Shown piece after piece: positions 28,643 through 38,659 of a stretch of 64,000 nucleotides of DNA. Position 1 is the first letter of the stretch. Each line of letters starts with the position of its first letter. The stretch comes from Rikenellaceae bacterium. GTDB taxonomy: Bacteria; Bacteroidota; Bacteroidia; Bacteroidales; UBA932. Made by a program: the position numbers and the translations under genes. The stretch is taken from NCBI GenBank assembly GCA_022766385.1, contig JALEPJ010000003.1, positions 18,231-82,230 on the forward strand, written 5' to 3'. The notes beneath the pieces were generated by a model. The model saw only the letters and a list, made by a program, of their open reading frames with translations. It was not told the DNA's origin and did no database searches.

Positions 28643-29629
28643 ATGAAGTACCGAAATTCTATGAACTTGCCTTTTTGTCATATATTTGTACCAAAATTAC
28701 ATACCAAAATGTCTGAGATGAAATCAACGGCCGGCCATAAGACCCTGCAGAATATCGAGCAGCTCAATGAGCTCTTCCATCAGGCTTCCTGCCATTCACT
28801 TGTCAGTATAGTGGACCTTGCGGATGCCAGTCCGGAAATCTTCGAGCCTACGGATTTCGGCTGTTATTGCGTAATACTGATGAACTCCCACATAGGTGAT
28901 ATCATCAAGGACGGAGTGAGTCTGAGCTACAAGGTCGGTACTATGTTTACGGTCAAGCCGGGAGAAGTCCTGTCCCTGCGTCCCATTCCGGGGGCAAAAC
29001 CGAAGGGAAGGGTGCTCGCCTTCCGCCCTGAGCTTATTGAGAATACGGGCTTAGGACGAGATTTCTATCTTTTCACCTTTTTCAATTACGATGTCTTCGA
29101 GGCTTTGGAATTGAAGGAAGAGGAAGGGAAAGTAATCAGGAACTGCTATGACAATATCGAGGCAGAACTCCGCGCCGAGAACGACGAACTTACCAACCAT
29201 ATGCTCCGCCTGGGTATAGGACTGCTTCTGAGTTATTGCAAGCGCTATTACGAGAGACAGTTCGATACAAAAAAACTCAAGTCTTCCGAACTTGTCAGAA
29301 GACTTGATGCTATACTTGATTCTTATTATGCTCCGGGCAGTGAGCTCCCGCGTTTGAACGGGGTGCCTACCGTAGCCTGGTGTTCTTCCCAGTTCCATCT
29401 GGCTCCGAATTATTTCGGTAACCTCCTTCGCCGTGATCTTCACGTATCAGCCCAGCGCTACATTCAGGATAAGGTGGTAGAGAGGGCGAAGATGATGCTT
29501 GCCGACCCTTCGAAGACTATAGATCAAGTGGCGGAGCAACTGGGTTTCGCTTATTCGAACCACTTCAGCCGTCTCTTCAGGAACCGTACGGGCCTTTCCC
29601 CATCGCAGTTCCGCCAATCGCTTGACTGA
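28643..29629 (+). CDS. AraC family transcriptional regulator
   Basis: C-terminal double HTH (FGNLLRRDLHVSAQRYIQDKVVERAKMMLADPSKTIDQVAEQLGFAYSNHFSRLFRNRTGLSPSQFR). Probable start at an internal Met (MSEMKSTAGHKT). Confidence 0.9.
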   Translation: MKYRNSMNLPFCHIFVPKLHTKMSEMKSTAGHKTLQNIEQLNELFHQASCHSLVSIVDLADASPEIFEPTDFGCYCVILMNSHIGDIIKDGVSLSYKVGTMFTVKPGEVLSLRPIPGAKPKGRVLAFRPELIENTGLGRDFYLFTFFNYDVFEALELKEEEGKVIRNCYDNIEAELRAENDELTNHMLRLGIGLLLSYCKRYYERQFDTKKLKSSELVRRLDAILDSYYAPGSELPRLNGVPTVAWCSSQFHLAPNYFGNLLRRDLHVSAQRYIQDKVVERAKMMLADPSKTIDQVAEQLGFAYSNHFSRLFRNRTGLSPSQFRQSLD

Positions 29630-29656
29630 TCAGCTCGGAAATAACTGCCTGACGCT

Positions 29657-30391
29657 TCAAAACACCCACTTGGTGCCGATACAAGGACGTACCGTCAGTC
29701 CCGGACAGCCAGCAAAGTTGTATCCGAATTCAACTTCGCTTCCTATGTGGAGATTATCCACTCCGAAATGCCGGCCTGCATTGTACCAGAGCTGAGGCTC
29801 GGAAATGAACACGAACTTGCCCGGCTTTACCTTTCCTATTGACTCGGGGTCACCGTACCAGATAGGGGTCTTCTCTCCCCAAATATCTAAGAAGCCGCTG
29901 AATCTGAGGCCCTTGATATCGAGGATGTCCTGCATTCCCCATACGAAGGTGAACTGGAGAGGCAAGTCGCTTTCCGCAGCTCCGTTGAAGGTCTTGTAAA
30001 GCAGCTCGAAGGTGAAGGTATTGGAGTAGTCGTCATTGTGCAGCAGATAATTGGCTCCGAAGAGGAAGTTCTGGCAGCCGAAGCCTATTCCGGCATTGTA
30101 CTCGATATGGGCACTAAGGTCCTTCAGGGCACTGTTTTTCCAAAAGTTGATACCCCTGGCGATTTCAAAGTAGCTGCCGCTTGCTCCAATGGTCCTGTTG
30201 TCGGAACGTGTGTTGTAGTCATAGTCGACGAAGAAGAATGTGTCTCCCCACTTGTCTCCGTAATAACCCTCAAGGGTGGTGGTAAAATGATTCCTGCCGA
30301 AGTCGTAGAAGGTCTGGAGATTGGTCTGTGCGAAGGCTCCCTGAGCCAGTAAGAGTGCAGCAGCTGCTGCAAGGATGATTCTTTTTTTCAT
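29657..30391 (-). CDS. DUF5020-type outer-membrane protein (Tsx-like barrel)
   Basis: 244 aa; signal peptide MKKRIILAAAAALLLAQGAFAQ, NLQTFYDFGRNHFTTTLEGYYGDKWGDTFFFVDYDY; immediately downstream of uraA in the same operon. Confidence 0.75.
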   Translation of the reverse strand: MKKRIILAAAAALLLAQGAFAQTNLQTFYDFGRNHFTTTLEGYYGDKWGDTFFFVDYDYNTRSDNRTIGASGSYFEIARGINFWKNSALKDLSAHIEYNAGIGFGCQNFLFGANYLLHNDDYSNTFTFELLYKTFNGAAESDLPLQFTFVWGMQDILDIKGLRFSGFLDIWGEKTPIWYGDPESIGKVKPGKFVFISEPQLWYNAGRHFGVDNLHIGSEVEFGYNFAGCPGLTVRPCIGTKWVF

Positions 30392-30394
30392 TGT

Positions 30395-31687
30395 TTATTG
30401 TTCTTTTTTCTCTTTAAGGAAAGCATTCAGAATGATGCCGACAATAGCCGCTACGGCAAGTCCGCTGAGAGAGGTGAATCCGATTGGAATGGCATCGCCT
30501 GCGCCGTACTTGATACCGATGGCGAGCACGAGAATCAAAGCCGCGATGATGACATTGCGCGAGTTGGTGAAATCGACTTTGTTCTCAATGAGATTGCGTA
30601 TTCCGACTGCTGATATCATACCGTAGAGCACGAGTGATACGCCTCCTATGGTCGCAGCAGGCATAATCTGGATGATGGCGGCGAATTTAGGGCAGAAGGA
30701 GAGGATGATGGCGAATATTGCTGCCAGACGGATGACACGCGGATCATAAACCTTGGTCAGGTTGAGTACTCCGGTGTTTTCTCCGTAGGTGGTATTCGCA
30801 GGTGCTCCGAACAATGATGCTATTGCGGTAGCGCATCCGTCTCCGATGAGGGTGCGGTGCAGGCCGGGGTCCTCGAGGTAGTTTCTGCCCGTAGTCGAAG
30901 AAATCGCGCACATATCACCTATATGCTCCACCATAGTGGCCAGGGCAATAGGCATAATCGCAAAGATGGAACTGAGCAGCAGGCCTGTATCGGTTTTTTT
31001 GAGCACTGAAAGCACTGTATCTTCGCCCTTGAAAGGAAGGCCTATCCAGGCTGCATCCTTGACAGGGGTGAAATCCACCTCTCCGAAACAGATGCCTGCG
31101 AGGTAGGACACCAGCACGCCGAGGAGTATAGGTACTATTCTGACCATACCCTTGCCCCAGATATTGCATATGACAATGACAGCGACCGCTATCAGCGCCA
31201 CCCACCAGTTAGTAGTGCAATTGCTTATCGCAGAGCCGGACAGGGTAAGACCTATGGCAATAATGATGGGACCCGTGACCACGGGAGGGAAGAACTCAAG
31301 AACCCTTTTCACTCCGAAGGCCTTGAACAGGCTCGCAAGCAGGAAATAGAGCAGTCCCGCGCAGAAGACGCCGATGCAGGCGTAAGGGAGGGACTGGGCT
31401 GCGCTGTAACCGTACCTTGCGCCCATTTCCACCACTGCCGCATATCCCCCAAGGAATGCGAAGGATGAGCCGAGGAAGGCCGGAACCTTCATCTTGGTTA
31501 TCAGGTGGAACAGGAGCGTGCCGATACCGGCGAAGAGCAATGTGGCTGAAACCGACAGACCCGTAATGGCGGGAACGAGTACCGTGGCTCCGAACATAGC
31601 GAACATGTGCTGGAGTCCGAGGACTCCCATTTTGACCTTTCCTAAAGGCCGTGCATCGTAGATGGCTTCGTTGAAAGTGCTTTTCAT
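30395..31687 (-). CDS. Uracil/xanthine permease family (UraA-like)
   Basis: GLQHMFAMFGATVLVPAITGL, FPPVVTGPIIIAIGLTLSGSA, GDGCATAIASLFGAPANTTYGENTGVL. Start set at MKSTFNEA; track ORF starts at 31714. Confidence 0.9.
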   Translation of the reverse strand: MKSTFNEAIYDARPLGKVKMGVLGLQHMFAMFGATVLVPAITGLSVSATLLFAGIGTLLFHLITKMKVPAFLGSSFAFLGGYAAVVEMGARYGYSAAQSLPYACIGVFCAGLLYFLLASLFKAFGVKRVLEFFPPVVTGPIIIAIGLTLSGSAISNCTTNWWVALIAVAVIVICNIWGKGMVRIVPILLGVLVSYLAGICFGEVDFTPVKDAAWIGLPFKGEDTVLSVLKKTDTGLLLSSIFAIMPIALATMVEHIGDMCAISSTTGRNYLEDPGLHRTLIGDGCATAIASLFGAPANTTYGENTGVLNLTKVYDPRVIRLAAIFAIILSFCPKFAAIIQIMPAATIGGVSLVLYGMISAVGIRNLIENKVDFTNSRNVIIAALILVLAIGIKYGAGDAIPIGFTSLSGLAVAAIVGIILNAFLKEKKEQ

Positions 31688-31790
31688 AAACGAAAAAAAC
31701 CTCAAGTTTTCCAAAGATAAGACTTATCCCTGAAAAAACACTGAGGTTCCTGATTAATTATAGCTTGTCACCCGTTTCTTCCGCGTGGCT

Positions 31791-33839
31791 TCAGCTGTTC
31801 CTTAAGATTACCTGCCCTTCTTCCGAAGCATCTATGACCACTTCCGATGACTTTCGGATCTGTCCTTCGAGTATGGCCTTTGCCAATTTGTTGACCAACT
31901 CTCTCTGAATGAGCCTCTTGACAGGACGTGCACCGTATTCCGGGTCATAACCTTCGCGGACCATCAGGTCTTCGAAGGCCTTTGTGAAGTTCAGGTTCAC
32001 GCCCTCATCCGAAAGCTTCTCTTTCAGAATGTTCATCTGAATGCGGACTATCTCCCGGATATTGTCCGGTGTCAGGCTGTCGAAACTGATGATTTCGTCG
32101 ATTCTGTTGAGGAACTCGGGACGCATTGTGAGCTTCAAATCCTCGAGTCTGAGGTTGGAGGTCATAATGAGTATTGTGTTCTTGAAGTCCACCGTGGTGC
32201 CCTTGTTGTCTGTCAGCCTTCCGTCGTCGAGAACCTGCAGGAGCACGTTGAAGATGTCCGGATGGGCTTTCTCAATCTCGTCGAGCAGCACCACGGAGTA
32301 AGGTTTGCGCCTTACGGCTTCGGTGAGCTGGCCGCCCTCGTCATATCCGACGTATCCCGGAGGGGCGCCCACCAGCCTTGAGACCGTGTGCCTCTCCTGA
32401 TATTCGCTCATATCGATTCTGGTCACCATCATTTCATCATTGAACAGGAACTCGGCGAGTGCCTTTGCCAATTCTGTCTTGCCCACACCTGTGCTTCCGA
32501 GGAAGAGGAAGGAGCCTATAGGCCTTTTCTCGTTCGAAAGACCGGCACGTGAGCGGCGCACTGCATCCGATACTGCGGCAATGGCCTTGTCCTGACCGAT
32601 AACTCTCTTGTGAAGAGCGCTTTCCATTCTCAAGAGCTTGTCCTTCTCGCTCTCGAGCATACGGCTTACCGGAATACCTGTCCATCTGGCTACGACCTCC
32701 GCAATATCCTCTGGAGTCACTGCTTCGGTGATGATTGGATCCTTGATGGCAGCCTGCTTTGCGCTGAGCTCGTCAATGCTTTTCTGCGCTGCGGCTATCT
32801 TGCCGTATCTCAATTCGGCCACTTTCCCGTAATCGCCGGCCCTTTCCGCTATTGCTGCCTCGTTCTTGTATTTCTCAATATTCTGGCGGGCGGTCTGCAG
32901 GCCGGTCAGGATGCTCTTCTCGCTTTCCCAACGCTTCATCAGAGCCGTTCTTTCCTCATTGAGCTTCTTCAGTTCGCTCTCGATTTTCTCCATCTTCAGA
33001 GAAACTCCCTCGCGCTTGATGGCCTCTTTCTCTATTTCCAGCTGCCTGATCTGCGAGTTGAGTATGTCAATCGGTTCAGGCACTGAATTCATCTCCAGAC
33101 GGAGCTTCGAAGCCGCTTCATCGACCAGGTCAATGGCCTTGTCCGGGAGGAAACGGTTGTTGATGTATCTGTGCGAGAGGTTCACCGCTGCGATTAGGGC
33201 ATCGTCTTCGATGCTGACCTTGTGATGGTTCTCGTACTTCTCCTTCAGCCCTCGTAGTATCGAGATGCTCTCTGCCGGCGTCGGCTCATTGACCGTAACC
33301 ATCTGGAAACGGCGTTCGAGAGCCTTGTCAGTCTCGAAATACTTGCGGTACTCGTCGAGGGTGGTGGAGCCTATTGCCCTAAGCTCGCCCCTTGCGAGTG
33401 CAGGCTTGAGAATGTTGGATGCATCCATTGCTCCGCTGCTTCGGCCCGCGCCGACGAGGGTGTGGATTTCATCTATAAAAAGAATGATATCTCCTTCGCT
33501 GTCAATTACTTCCTTTACTACACCCTTGAGCCTTTCCTCGAATTCTCCCTGATACTTGGCACCTGCAATCAGTGCTCCCATATCAAGCGAGTAAACGGTC
33601 TTGTTCTTCAGGTTCTCGGGCACATTGCCGTCCACTATCTTAGCCGCAATACCTTCGGAGATGGCTGTTTTGCCGACTCCTGGCTCACCGACCAGAATAG
33701 GGTTGTTTTTGGTCCTTCGACTGAGGATTTGAAGGACCCTTCTGATCTCCTCGTCCCTTCCTATGACGGGATCGAGCTTTCCTTTTGCTGCCAGTTCGTT
33801 CAGGTTGCTGGCAAACTGTGACAGAAATTTGTTTTCCAT
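31791..33839 (-). CDS. clpB: ClpB-type AAA+ disaggregase lacking the N-terminal Clp_N domain
   Basis: 682 aa beginning directly at the linker to NBD1 ([37 protein letters not shown]); M-domain and NBD2 ([19 protein letters not shown]) present. Confidence 0.88.
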   Translation of the reverse strand: MENKFLSQFASNLNELAAKGKLDPVIGRDEEIRRVLQILSRRTKNNPILVGEPGVGKTAISEGIAAKIVDGNVPENLKNKTVYSLDMGALIAGAKYQGEFEERLKGVVKEVIDSEGDIILFIDEIHTLVGAGRSSGAMDASNILKPALARGELRAIGSTTLDEYRKYFETDKALERRFQMVTVNEPTPAESISILRGLKEKYENHHKVSIEDDALIAAVNLSHRYINNRFLPDKAIDLVDEAASKLRLEMNSVPEPIDILNSQIRQLEIEKEAIKREGVSLKMEKIESELKKLNEERTALMKRWESEKSILTGLQTARQNIEKYKNEAAIAERAGDYGKVAELRYGKIAAAQKSIDELSAKQAAIKDPIITEAVTPEDIAEVVARWTGIPVSRMLESEKDKLLRMESALHKRVIGQDKAIAAVSDAVRRSRAGLSNEKRPIGSFLFLGSTGVGKTELAKALAEFLFNDEMMVTRIDMSEYQERHTVSRLVGAPPGYVGYDEGGQLTEAVRRKPYSVVLLDEIEKAHPDIFNVLLQVLDDGRLTDNKGTTVDFKNTILIMTSNLRLEDLKLTMRPEFLNRIDEIISFDSLTPDNIREIVRIQMNILKEKLSDEGVNLNFTKAFEDLMVREGYDPEYGARPVKRLIQRELVNKLAKAILEGQIRKSSEVVIDASEEGQVILRNS

Positions 33840-33956
33840 AATTCAATCTCCTTTTCAAATGCTGGCGGCATCCGGCCGGACTCCGGGCCCAATTGAAGCT
33901 ACCTGGCTTTCTGTCGCCATCAATCGGCGGTCAAATTATGTTCCTTTCCCTAATTG

Positions 33957-33971
33957 CTGACAATCTGTCAG
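33957..33971. promoter_or_regulatory. Palindrome CTGACA-ATC-TGTCAG in the clpB upstream region (candidate operator)
   Basis: Perfect 6-3-6 inverted repeat between the secG terminator and clpB. Confidence 0.5.
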
Positions 33972-33977
33972 TATAAA

Positions 33978-34011
33978 AAGAAAAAAGGACGGCCCGAATC
34001 GCGGGTCATCC
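33978..34011 (-). terminator. Rho-independent terminator of secG
   Basis: Reverse strand GGATGACCCGC-GATT-CGGGCCGTCC followed by TTTTTTCTTTTT. Confidence 0.75.
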
Positions 34012-34041
34012 TTTTCCGTCGTCTCTCCGTTTCCTTCAGTA

Positions 34042-34386
34042 TTACTCTGTAGGATTGGTCTGTGAAGGGATCTCCTGTGGCACTGGTGCGAAATCAGGGG
34101 TAGCCTGAGGAGTGATGTTCTCAATCTTGTTGCTGACATCGATGTCGGCACCTGTGGTACCTGTGGTGAAAGATGTGATGATGGCAAGCACAAGAATGAA
34201 TGCAACAAGGCCCCAAGTAACCTTCTCCAGAATGTCGGCTGTCTGTCTTACACCGAAGGTCTGGTTTCCGGCAATGAAGTTGCTTGCGAGTCCGTCACCC
34301 TTACCGTTCTGAAGGAGCACTACTATTGTAAGGAGAAGTGCAGCCAAAACGATGAGAACAACCATAATTGTAAATAAAGCGTTCAT
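34042..34386 (-). CDS. secG: Preprotein translocase subunit SecG
   Basis: 114 aa; two TM segments, LLTIVVLLQNGKGDGLASNFIAGNQTFGVRQTADILEKVTW. Confidence 0.9.
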   Translation of the reverse strand: MNALFTIMVVLIVLAALLLTIVVLLQNGKGDGLASNFIAGNQTFGVRQTADILEKVTWGLVAFILVLAIITSFTTGTTGADIDVSNKIENITPQATPDFAPVPQEIPSQTNPTE

Positions 34387-34400
34387 ATTATGTTATTGTT

Positions 34401-35009
34401 TTAATAATCTGCGTTTTGAGCCAATTTGTCAATAAGGGATGCAAAGTAAGCACTTTTTTCTGGATATCGCAAAATTAGTTTTGAATAAATGAACTTAGCT
34501 TGCTCATAATAACCCTGTTCCACGAAAATCTGGGCCAAAGTCTCGGTGCAGAAATTCTCCAGAACATTGCTTTCACTCTTTTCCCTCTTTTCTTCAGACC
34601 TGGCCTTCGCTGCGAAACTTGAGAATACATTGTCTTCCTCGCGTCTTACTGAATCGTATTCGTCCTGTGAGAAAAAGTCTCCGCCCAAAGCCCTGACTCT
34701 TCTGTTTTTTGGCTCCTCGTGCTCTTCGTGCACCACTTCCTTGCCGGAGGTATAGGCGGCAAGCAGTTCGTGGAGGTCAGTATCTGAATAGGATTCCGAC
34801 TTTCCTGCCCTTACTATGTCTGATATGCATTTTCTTGAAGCAAGGTACAGAGCATTGACGGCATATTCGTTGTCATCCCATCCTCCGAGCCGGGACATTC
34901 TGAGACAGAGTTCCTTACGTGCTGCACCAAACCAAGGGTAGAGGTTTACGACACCGGCGAGTTCGTCGATGTTCAGGTTCTTCAGGTTGATGACGTTGTC
35001 GTTTACCAT
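34401..35009 (-). CDS. Hypothetical protein (TPR-like C-terminus)
   Basis: 202 aa; ENFCTETLAQIFVEQGYYEQAKFIYSKLILRYPEKSAYFASLIDKL helical repeat; between LptE-like and secG genes. Confidence 0.6.
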   Translation of the reverse strand: MVNDNVINLKNLNIDELAGVVNLYPWFGAARKELCLRMSRLGGWDDNEYAVNALYLASRKCISDIVRAGKSESYSDTDLHELLAAYTSGKEVVHEEHEEPKNRRVRALGGDFFSQDEYDSVRREEDNVFSSFAAKARSEEKREKSESNVLENFCTETLAQIFVEQGYYEQAKFIYSKLILRYPEKSAYFASLIDKLAQNADY

Positions 35010-35527
35010 TGCGCTACGGTTGCATTGAATATATCCTCAACAAGCTTTTCTACGATTTCCTGGCAGAGCGAGGCTTCCACAGAGTCGAGGGACATAGTGG
35101 CGTCAAAATCCGCATACGCGGAGAAACTCTGCTCGAGGTCGTCCTCCGGGTGCTTCCTGTTGGTGAAGCTTATTTTTACATTGACGGTCAAACGGCTCTG
35201 GGCCGCTTGTTCATTGGCAGTCACAGCCGTTGCTCTCACATCGTATCCGGTGATCTGGCCTTCGATTTCGAGGTCTCCATCCATCTCCACCTGCTCGAGC
35301 TTGGTCATCTTCCTGAATTGCTCTTTAAGGGCTTCGGTAAGATCGTTGGACAATGAAGGATTGACCTTCAAGGCCTTGTACTCAATGTAGTTGATGGTGA
35401 TGCTGTTGACATCCGGCTGTATGGATGTTCCAGAGAAGGAATAAATGCCGCAGCCCACCCCTGTCAGCAGCAATGCCGAAAGGGCGAGGGCGAGGGATAT
35501 GATTCTGGTCAATTTCTTCATCTGCAA
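35003..35527 (-). CDS. LptE family LPS-assembly lipoprotein
   Basis: 174 aa; lipobox LTGVGCGIYSFSGTSIQPDVNSITINYI, LTEALKEQFRKMTKLEQVEMDGDLEIEGQITGY. Confidence 0.85.
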   Translation of the reverse strand: MQMKKLTRIISLALALSALLLTGVGCGIYSFSGTSIQPDVNSITINYIEYKALKVNPSLSNDLTEALKEQFRKMTKLEQVEMDGDLEIEGQITGYDVRATAVTANEQAAQSRLTVNVKISFTNRKHPEDDLEQSFSAYADFDATMSLDSVEASLCQEIVEKLVEDIFNATVAQW

Positions 35528-35531
35528 AGCT

Positions 35532-36794
35532 TTATTTCTCGTTCTTCAGTCTTCTGTAGAGTGTGCGCTCCGATATTCCAAGCTCCGCAGCGGCCAGTTT
35601 CCTGTTGCCGGCGTGCTTCTCGAGAGCCTTCTTGATGAGTTCGGCCTCTCCCTTCTCGATGAGCAGATTCTCCTCCTGAGGCTCATCTTCCTGATTGTCA
35701 ATGCTCCTGTGCACAGGTTTTGGGGCAATGTGGGCGTGCACGGGGCTTTCGGAGAATTCGGGCCCCTGCCACTCTGCCTCTTCCGCCGCTTGCTCCCCAC
35801 TTCCGTCATCAAGATGCGAAGGTGAAGGAAGGCTTCTGGTGTCGCTTTGTTTTCCGTAAACGACAGCCTTGAGTTTGTCCACTTCCTGCTTCAAGTCAAG
35901 CAAGGCCTTGATTATCATTTTCTTGTCCTCATCGCCTAAACTGCTTTTTGTTCCTGTAGCTACTGGAAGTATGTCATCAGATTTCTGCGGAAGATACTTC
36001 GAGAGAGTCGCGGCATTGATTTCGAGCCTTTCCGTTCCGGAAGAGAGATTCACCGATTCGAGGGCTGAAACGGTTTCGGCAATGTTCTTCAGTTGGCGTA
36101 TATTGCCCGGCCATTGATAGCTTCTGAGCAGGGCTATTGCATCGTGAGTCAGTGCGATTTTGCAAACCTGATACTTCTCCGAAAAGTCCGAGGTGAACTT
36201 CCTGAAAAGGAGGTATATATCATCCTGTCTGTCCCTGAGGGCCGGCACTCTCACCTGAATGGCGTTCAATCTGTAATACAGGTCTTCGCGGAACTTGCCC
36301 TGGCTGACCGCATAAACCAGGTTTACATTGGTGGCGGCGACGATTCTGACGTCAGTCTTTTCAACTTTTGACGAGCCAACCTTGATGAATTCGCCGTTCT
36401 GGAGCACGCGCAGCAGCATTACTTGAGTGCTCATAGGCAGTTCACCCACCTCGTCCAGGAATATGGTTCCTCCGTTTGCCTCCTCAAAATAACCCCTGCG
36501 GGTCTCGTTGGCTCCGGTGAATGAACCCTTCTCATGACCGAAAAGTTCGGAATTGATGGTGCCTTCCGGCAATCCACCGCAGTTGATCGCGAAATACTTG
36601 CCGTTTCTTCTGCGGCTGTACTGATGTATTATCTTGGCAATGTTTTCCTTGCCGACACCGCTTTCTCCAGTGATCAGGACCGTAAGGTCGGTTGGGGCTA
36701 CAGCTACGGCTGTCTCCAGGGCCTTGTTCAGTCCCGGATCGTTTCCGATTATGTCGAATCTGTTTTTGATTCTCTGTAACTCTTGTGTGTCCAT
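35532..36794 (-). CDS. Sigma-54-dependent transcriptional activator (AAA+ plus Fis-type HTH, no receiver domain)
   Basis: 420 aa; ITGESGVGKENIAKIIH, ELFGHEKGSFTGANETRRGYFEEANGGTIFLDEVGELP (GAFTGA-type), C-terminal NRKLAAAELGISERTLYRRLK. Confidence 0.93.
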   Translation of the reverse strand: MDTQELQRIKNRFDIIGNDPGLNKALETAVAVAPTDLTVLITGESGVGKENIAKIIHQYSRRRNGKYFAINCGGLPEGTINSELFGHEKGSFTGANETRRGYFEEANGGTIFLDEVGELPMSTQVMLLRVLQNGEFIKVGSSKVEKTDVRIVAATNVNLVYAVSQGKFREDLYYRLNAIQVRVPALRDRQDDIYLLFRKFTSDFSEKYQVCKIALTHDAIALLRSYQWPGNIRQLKNIAETVSALESVNLSSGTERLEINAATLSKYLPQKSDDILPVATGTKSSLGDEDKKMIIKALLDLKQEVDKLKAVVYGKQSDTRSLPSPSHLDDGSGEQAAEEAEWQGPEFSESPVHAHIAPKPVHRSIDNQEDEPQEENLLIEKGEAELIKKALEKHAGNRKLAAAELGISERTLYRRLKNEK

Positions 36795-36884
36795 ATATAT
36801 ATGATATTAGTGCAGCATTTCCTGCAAAGTTACTGAATTGGCTTAAATATTGATAGGTCTATTCCGAAAAAACTTTAGTTTTAC

Positions 36885-36892
36885 TATCTTTG
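36885..36892 (+). promoter_or_regulatory. -7 box TATCTTTG upstream of TPR lipoprotein
   Basis: TAnnTTTG consensus 38 bp upstream of ATG at 36930. Confidence 0.5.
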
Positions 36893-36929
36893 CAAAATGC
36901 ATTAAATAACGAAACAGGAAAAATAAATT

Positions 36930-38573
36930 ATGAAAAGAGTAATCAATCATTTGGCTGCAGCCTTAGTTGCACTCGCTGCAGTCGCTTGCTCATCAGCTGA
37001 GAAAATGGCACAGATGTCCGAGAATGTCATTGTTGAGTGCAATCCGGCTGTTCTTGAGGCTGTTGCCGGCAATATTGACGCTTCACTCACAGTTACATAT
37101 CCTGAAGGATACTTCCATCCAAAGGCTATTCTCGCTGTCACTCCGGTAATCGTTTACGAAGGTGGCGAGCAGGCAGCTTCCACCCTTATGTATCAGGGTG
37201 AGAAGGTTAAGGACAATTATAAAGTCGTTGCCAAGGACGGTGGAGTAGTGACTGAGAAGATTCACTTCACCTATGTTCCGGGAATGGAGAAGGCTCATCT
37301 CGAGCTTCGCGGAGTCGCTTCATACAAGACCAAATCTGTAAATCTTCCTGTAAAGAAGGTCGCTGACGGTGTGAACACCACCTATATGCTCGTTAAGCAG
37401 AGCGGCAATATCTCTTACAAGGCTGACAACTATCAGGACATCATCGCTCAGACAGCTGAGGGCCAGATTCTCTATACTATCAACTCTTCTGATGTTCGCT
37501 CATCCGAGCTTCGCGGACAGTCTATAAAGGATTTCCAGGCTGCTCTTGACGAGATCAATGCAAATGAGCGCAAGACTCTCAAGGGTACAGAAATCGTTGC
37601 TTACGCTTCACCTGACGGTGGCGAGGAGCTCAACGATAAGCTTTCTGACAAGCGTGCCGGTTCAGCTGAAAAGGCTTGGAACAAGGTTGTAAAGGGCCAC
37701 GAGGCTTCTGCGCCTGAGGTTAAGAGCATCGGTCAGGACTGGGACGGTTTCAAGGAGCTCGTCAGCAATTCTGACATCCAGGACAAGGATCTTATTCTTC
37801 GCGTCCTCTCTATGTACAGCGACCCTGCAGTACGTGAGAACGAAATCAAGAATATGTCACAGATTTACACCGAGCTCAAGGGTGAGGTTCTTCCTGAACT
37901 CCGCCGCGCTCGTCTCATTGCCAATGTAGAGTATCAGAACTATACCGCTGAAGAACTTACCAAGCTTCTTGATGAGAACATCGACGTTCTCGATGAGGAG
38001 GCTCTTCTCCGTGCTGCTTCTCTCGTTAGTCTCGACAAGAAGGAGCCTGTTTACAAGAAGGCTGTAAGCAAATACAACAGCGACCGCGCACAGTTCAACC
38101 TCGTTGTCCTCTACCTCCAGCAGAACAAGCTTGACCTCGCTGAGAGTGCTCTCGCCAAGGTTTCAGCAAAGGATGCCGATTATCAGAACGCAAAGGGGGT
38201 GATCGCTCTCCGCAAGGGTAATCTCGCAGAGGCTGCCAATTGCTTCAACGCATCCAACACCGATGATGCCAAGGCCAATATGGGTATCGTAGATATTCTC
38301 AGCGGCAATTACTCAAAGGCTGCAGAGGAACTCAAGGACGCAAAGGGCTGCTGCCACAACACAGTTCTCGCATACATCCTCACCGGTCAGCTTGACAAGG
38401 CTGCGGCTGCTGCACAGTGTCAGGATGCTCCTGTTCAGTATCTCAAAGCTATCATCGCTGCACGCCAGGGCAAGACCGCTGATGCCAAGAGCTATCTCGA
38501 GAAGGCATCAAAGAGCGAGAAGTTTGCAAAGCGCGCAGTTAAGGATATCGAGTTCGCAGGTCTCTCGCTCTAA
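36930..38573 (+). CDS. TPR-containing lipoprotein with OmpA-like central region
   Basis: 547 aa; lipobox ALAAVACSS; central IVAYASPDGGEELNDKLSDKRAGSA resembling OmpA/MotB; C-terminal TPR-like repeats. Confidence 0.75.
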   Translation: MKRVINHLAAALVALAAVACSSAEKMAQMSENVIVECNPAVLEAVAGNIDASLTVTYPEGYFHPKAILAVTPVIVYEGGEQAASTLMYQGEKVKDNYKVVAKDGGVVTEKIHFTYVPGMEKAHLELRGVASYKTKSVNLPVKKVADGVNTTYMLVKQSGNISYKADNYQDIIAQTAEGQILYTINSSDVRSSELRGQSIKDFQAALDEINANERKTLKGTEIVAYASPDGGEELNDKLSDKRAGSAEKAWNKVVKGHEASAPEVKSIGQDWDGFKELVSNSDIQDKDLILRVLSMYSDPAVRENEIKNMSQIYTELKGEVLPELRRARLIANVEYQNYTAEELTKLLDENIDVLDEEALLRAASLVSLDKKEPVYKKAVSKYNSDRAQFNLVVLYLQQNKLDLAESALAKVSAKDADYQNAKGVIALRKGNLAEAANCFNASNTDDAKANMGIVDILSGNYSKAAEELKDAKGCCHNTVLAYILTGQLDKAAAAAQCQDAPVQYLKAIIAARQGKTADAKSYLEKASKSEKFAKRAVKDIEFAGLSL

Positions 38574-38625
38574 TGGGAACATTTGGCTGCAGTGCGGCCA
38601 TTGAGACAGAACTCCAGTAGTTCAT

Positions 38626-38659
38626 GAAGGCGACCAATAAGTGATTATTGGCCGCCTTC
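38626..38659 (+). other. Stem-loop element copy 1 (GNRA loop)
   Basis: GAAGGCG-A-CCAATAA GTGA TTATTGG-C-CGCCTTC: 14 bp plus one A.C mismatch, GTGA tetraloop; homologous to 42346..42379. Confidence 0.85.

Noticed and set aside
35532-36794. Sigma-54 activator as evidence of a local sigma-54 regulon
   Set aside because: No convincing -24/-12 (GG-N10-GC) promoter was seen in the neighbouring intergenic regions, and the activator/LptE-like/secG order looks like an ordinary housekeeping cluster.
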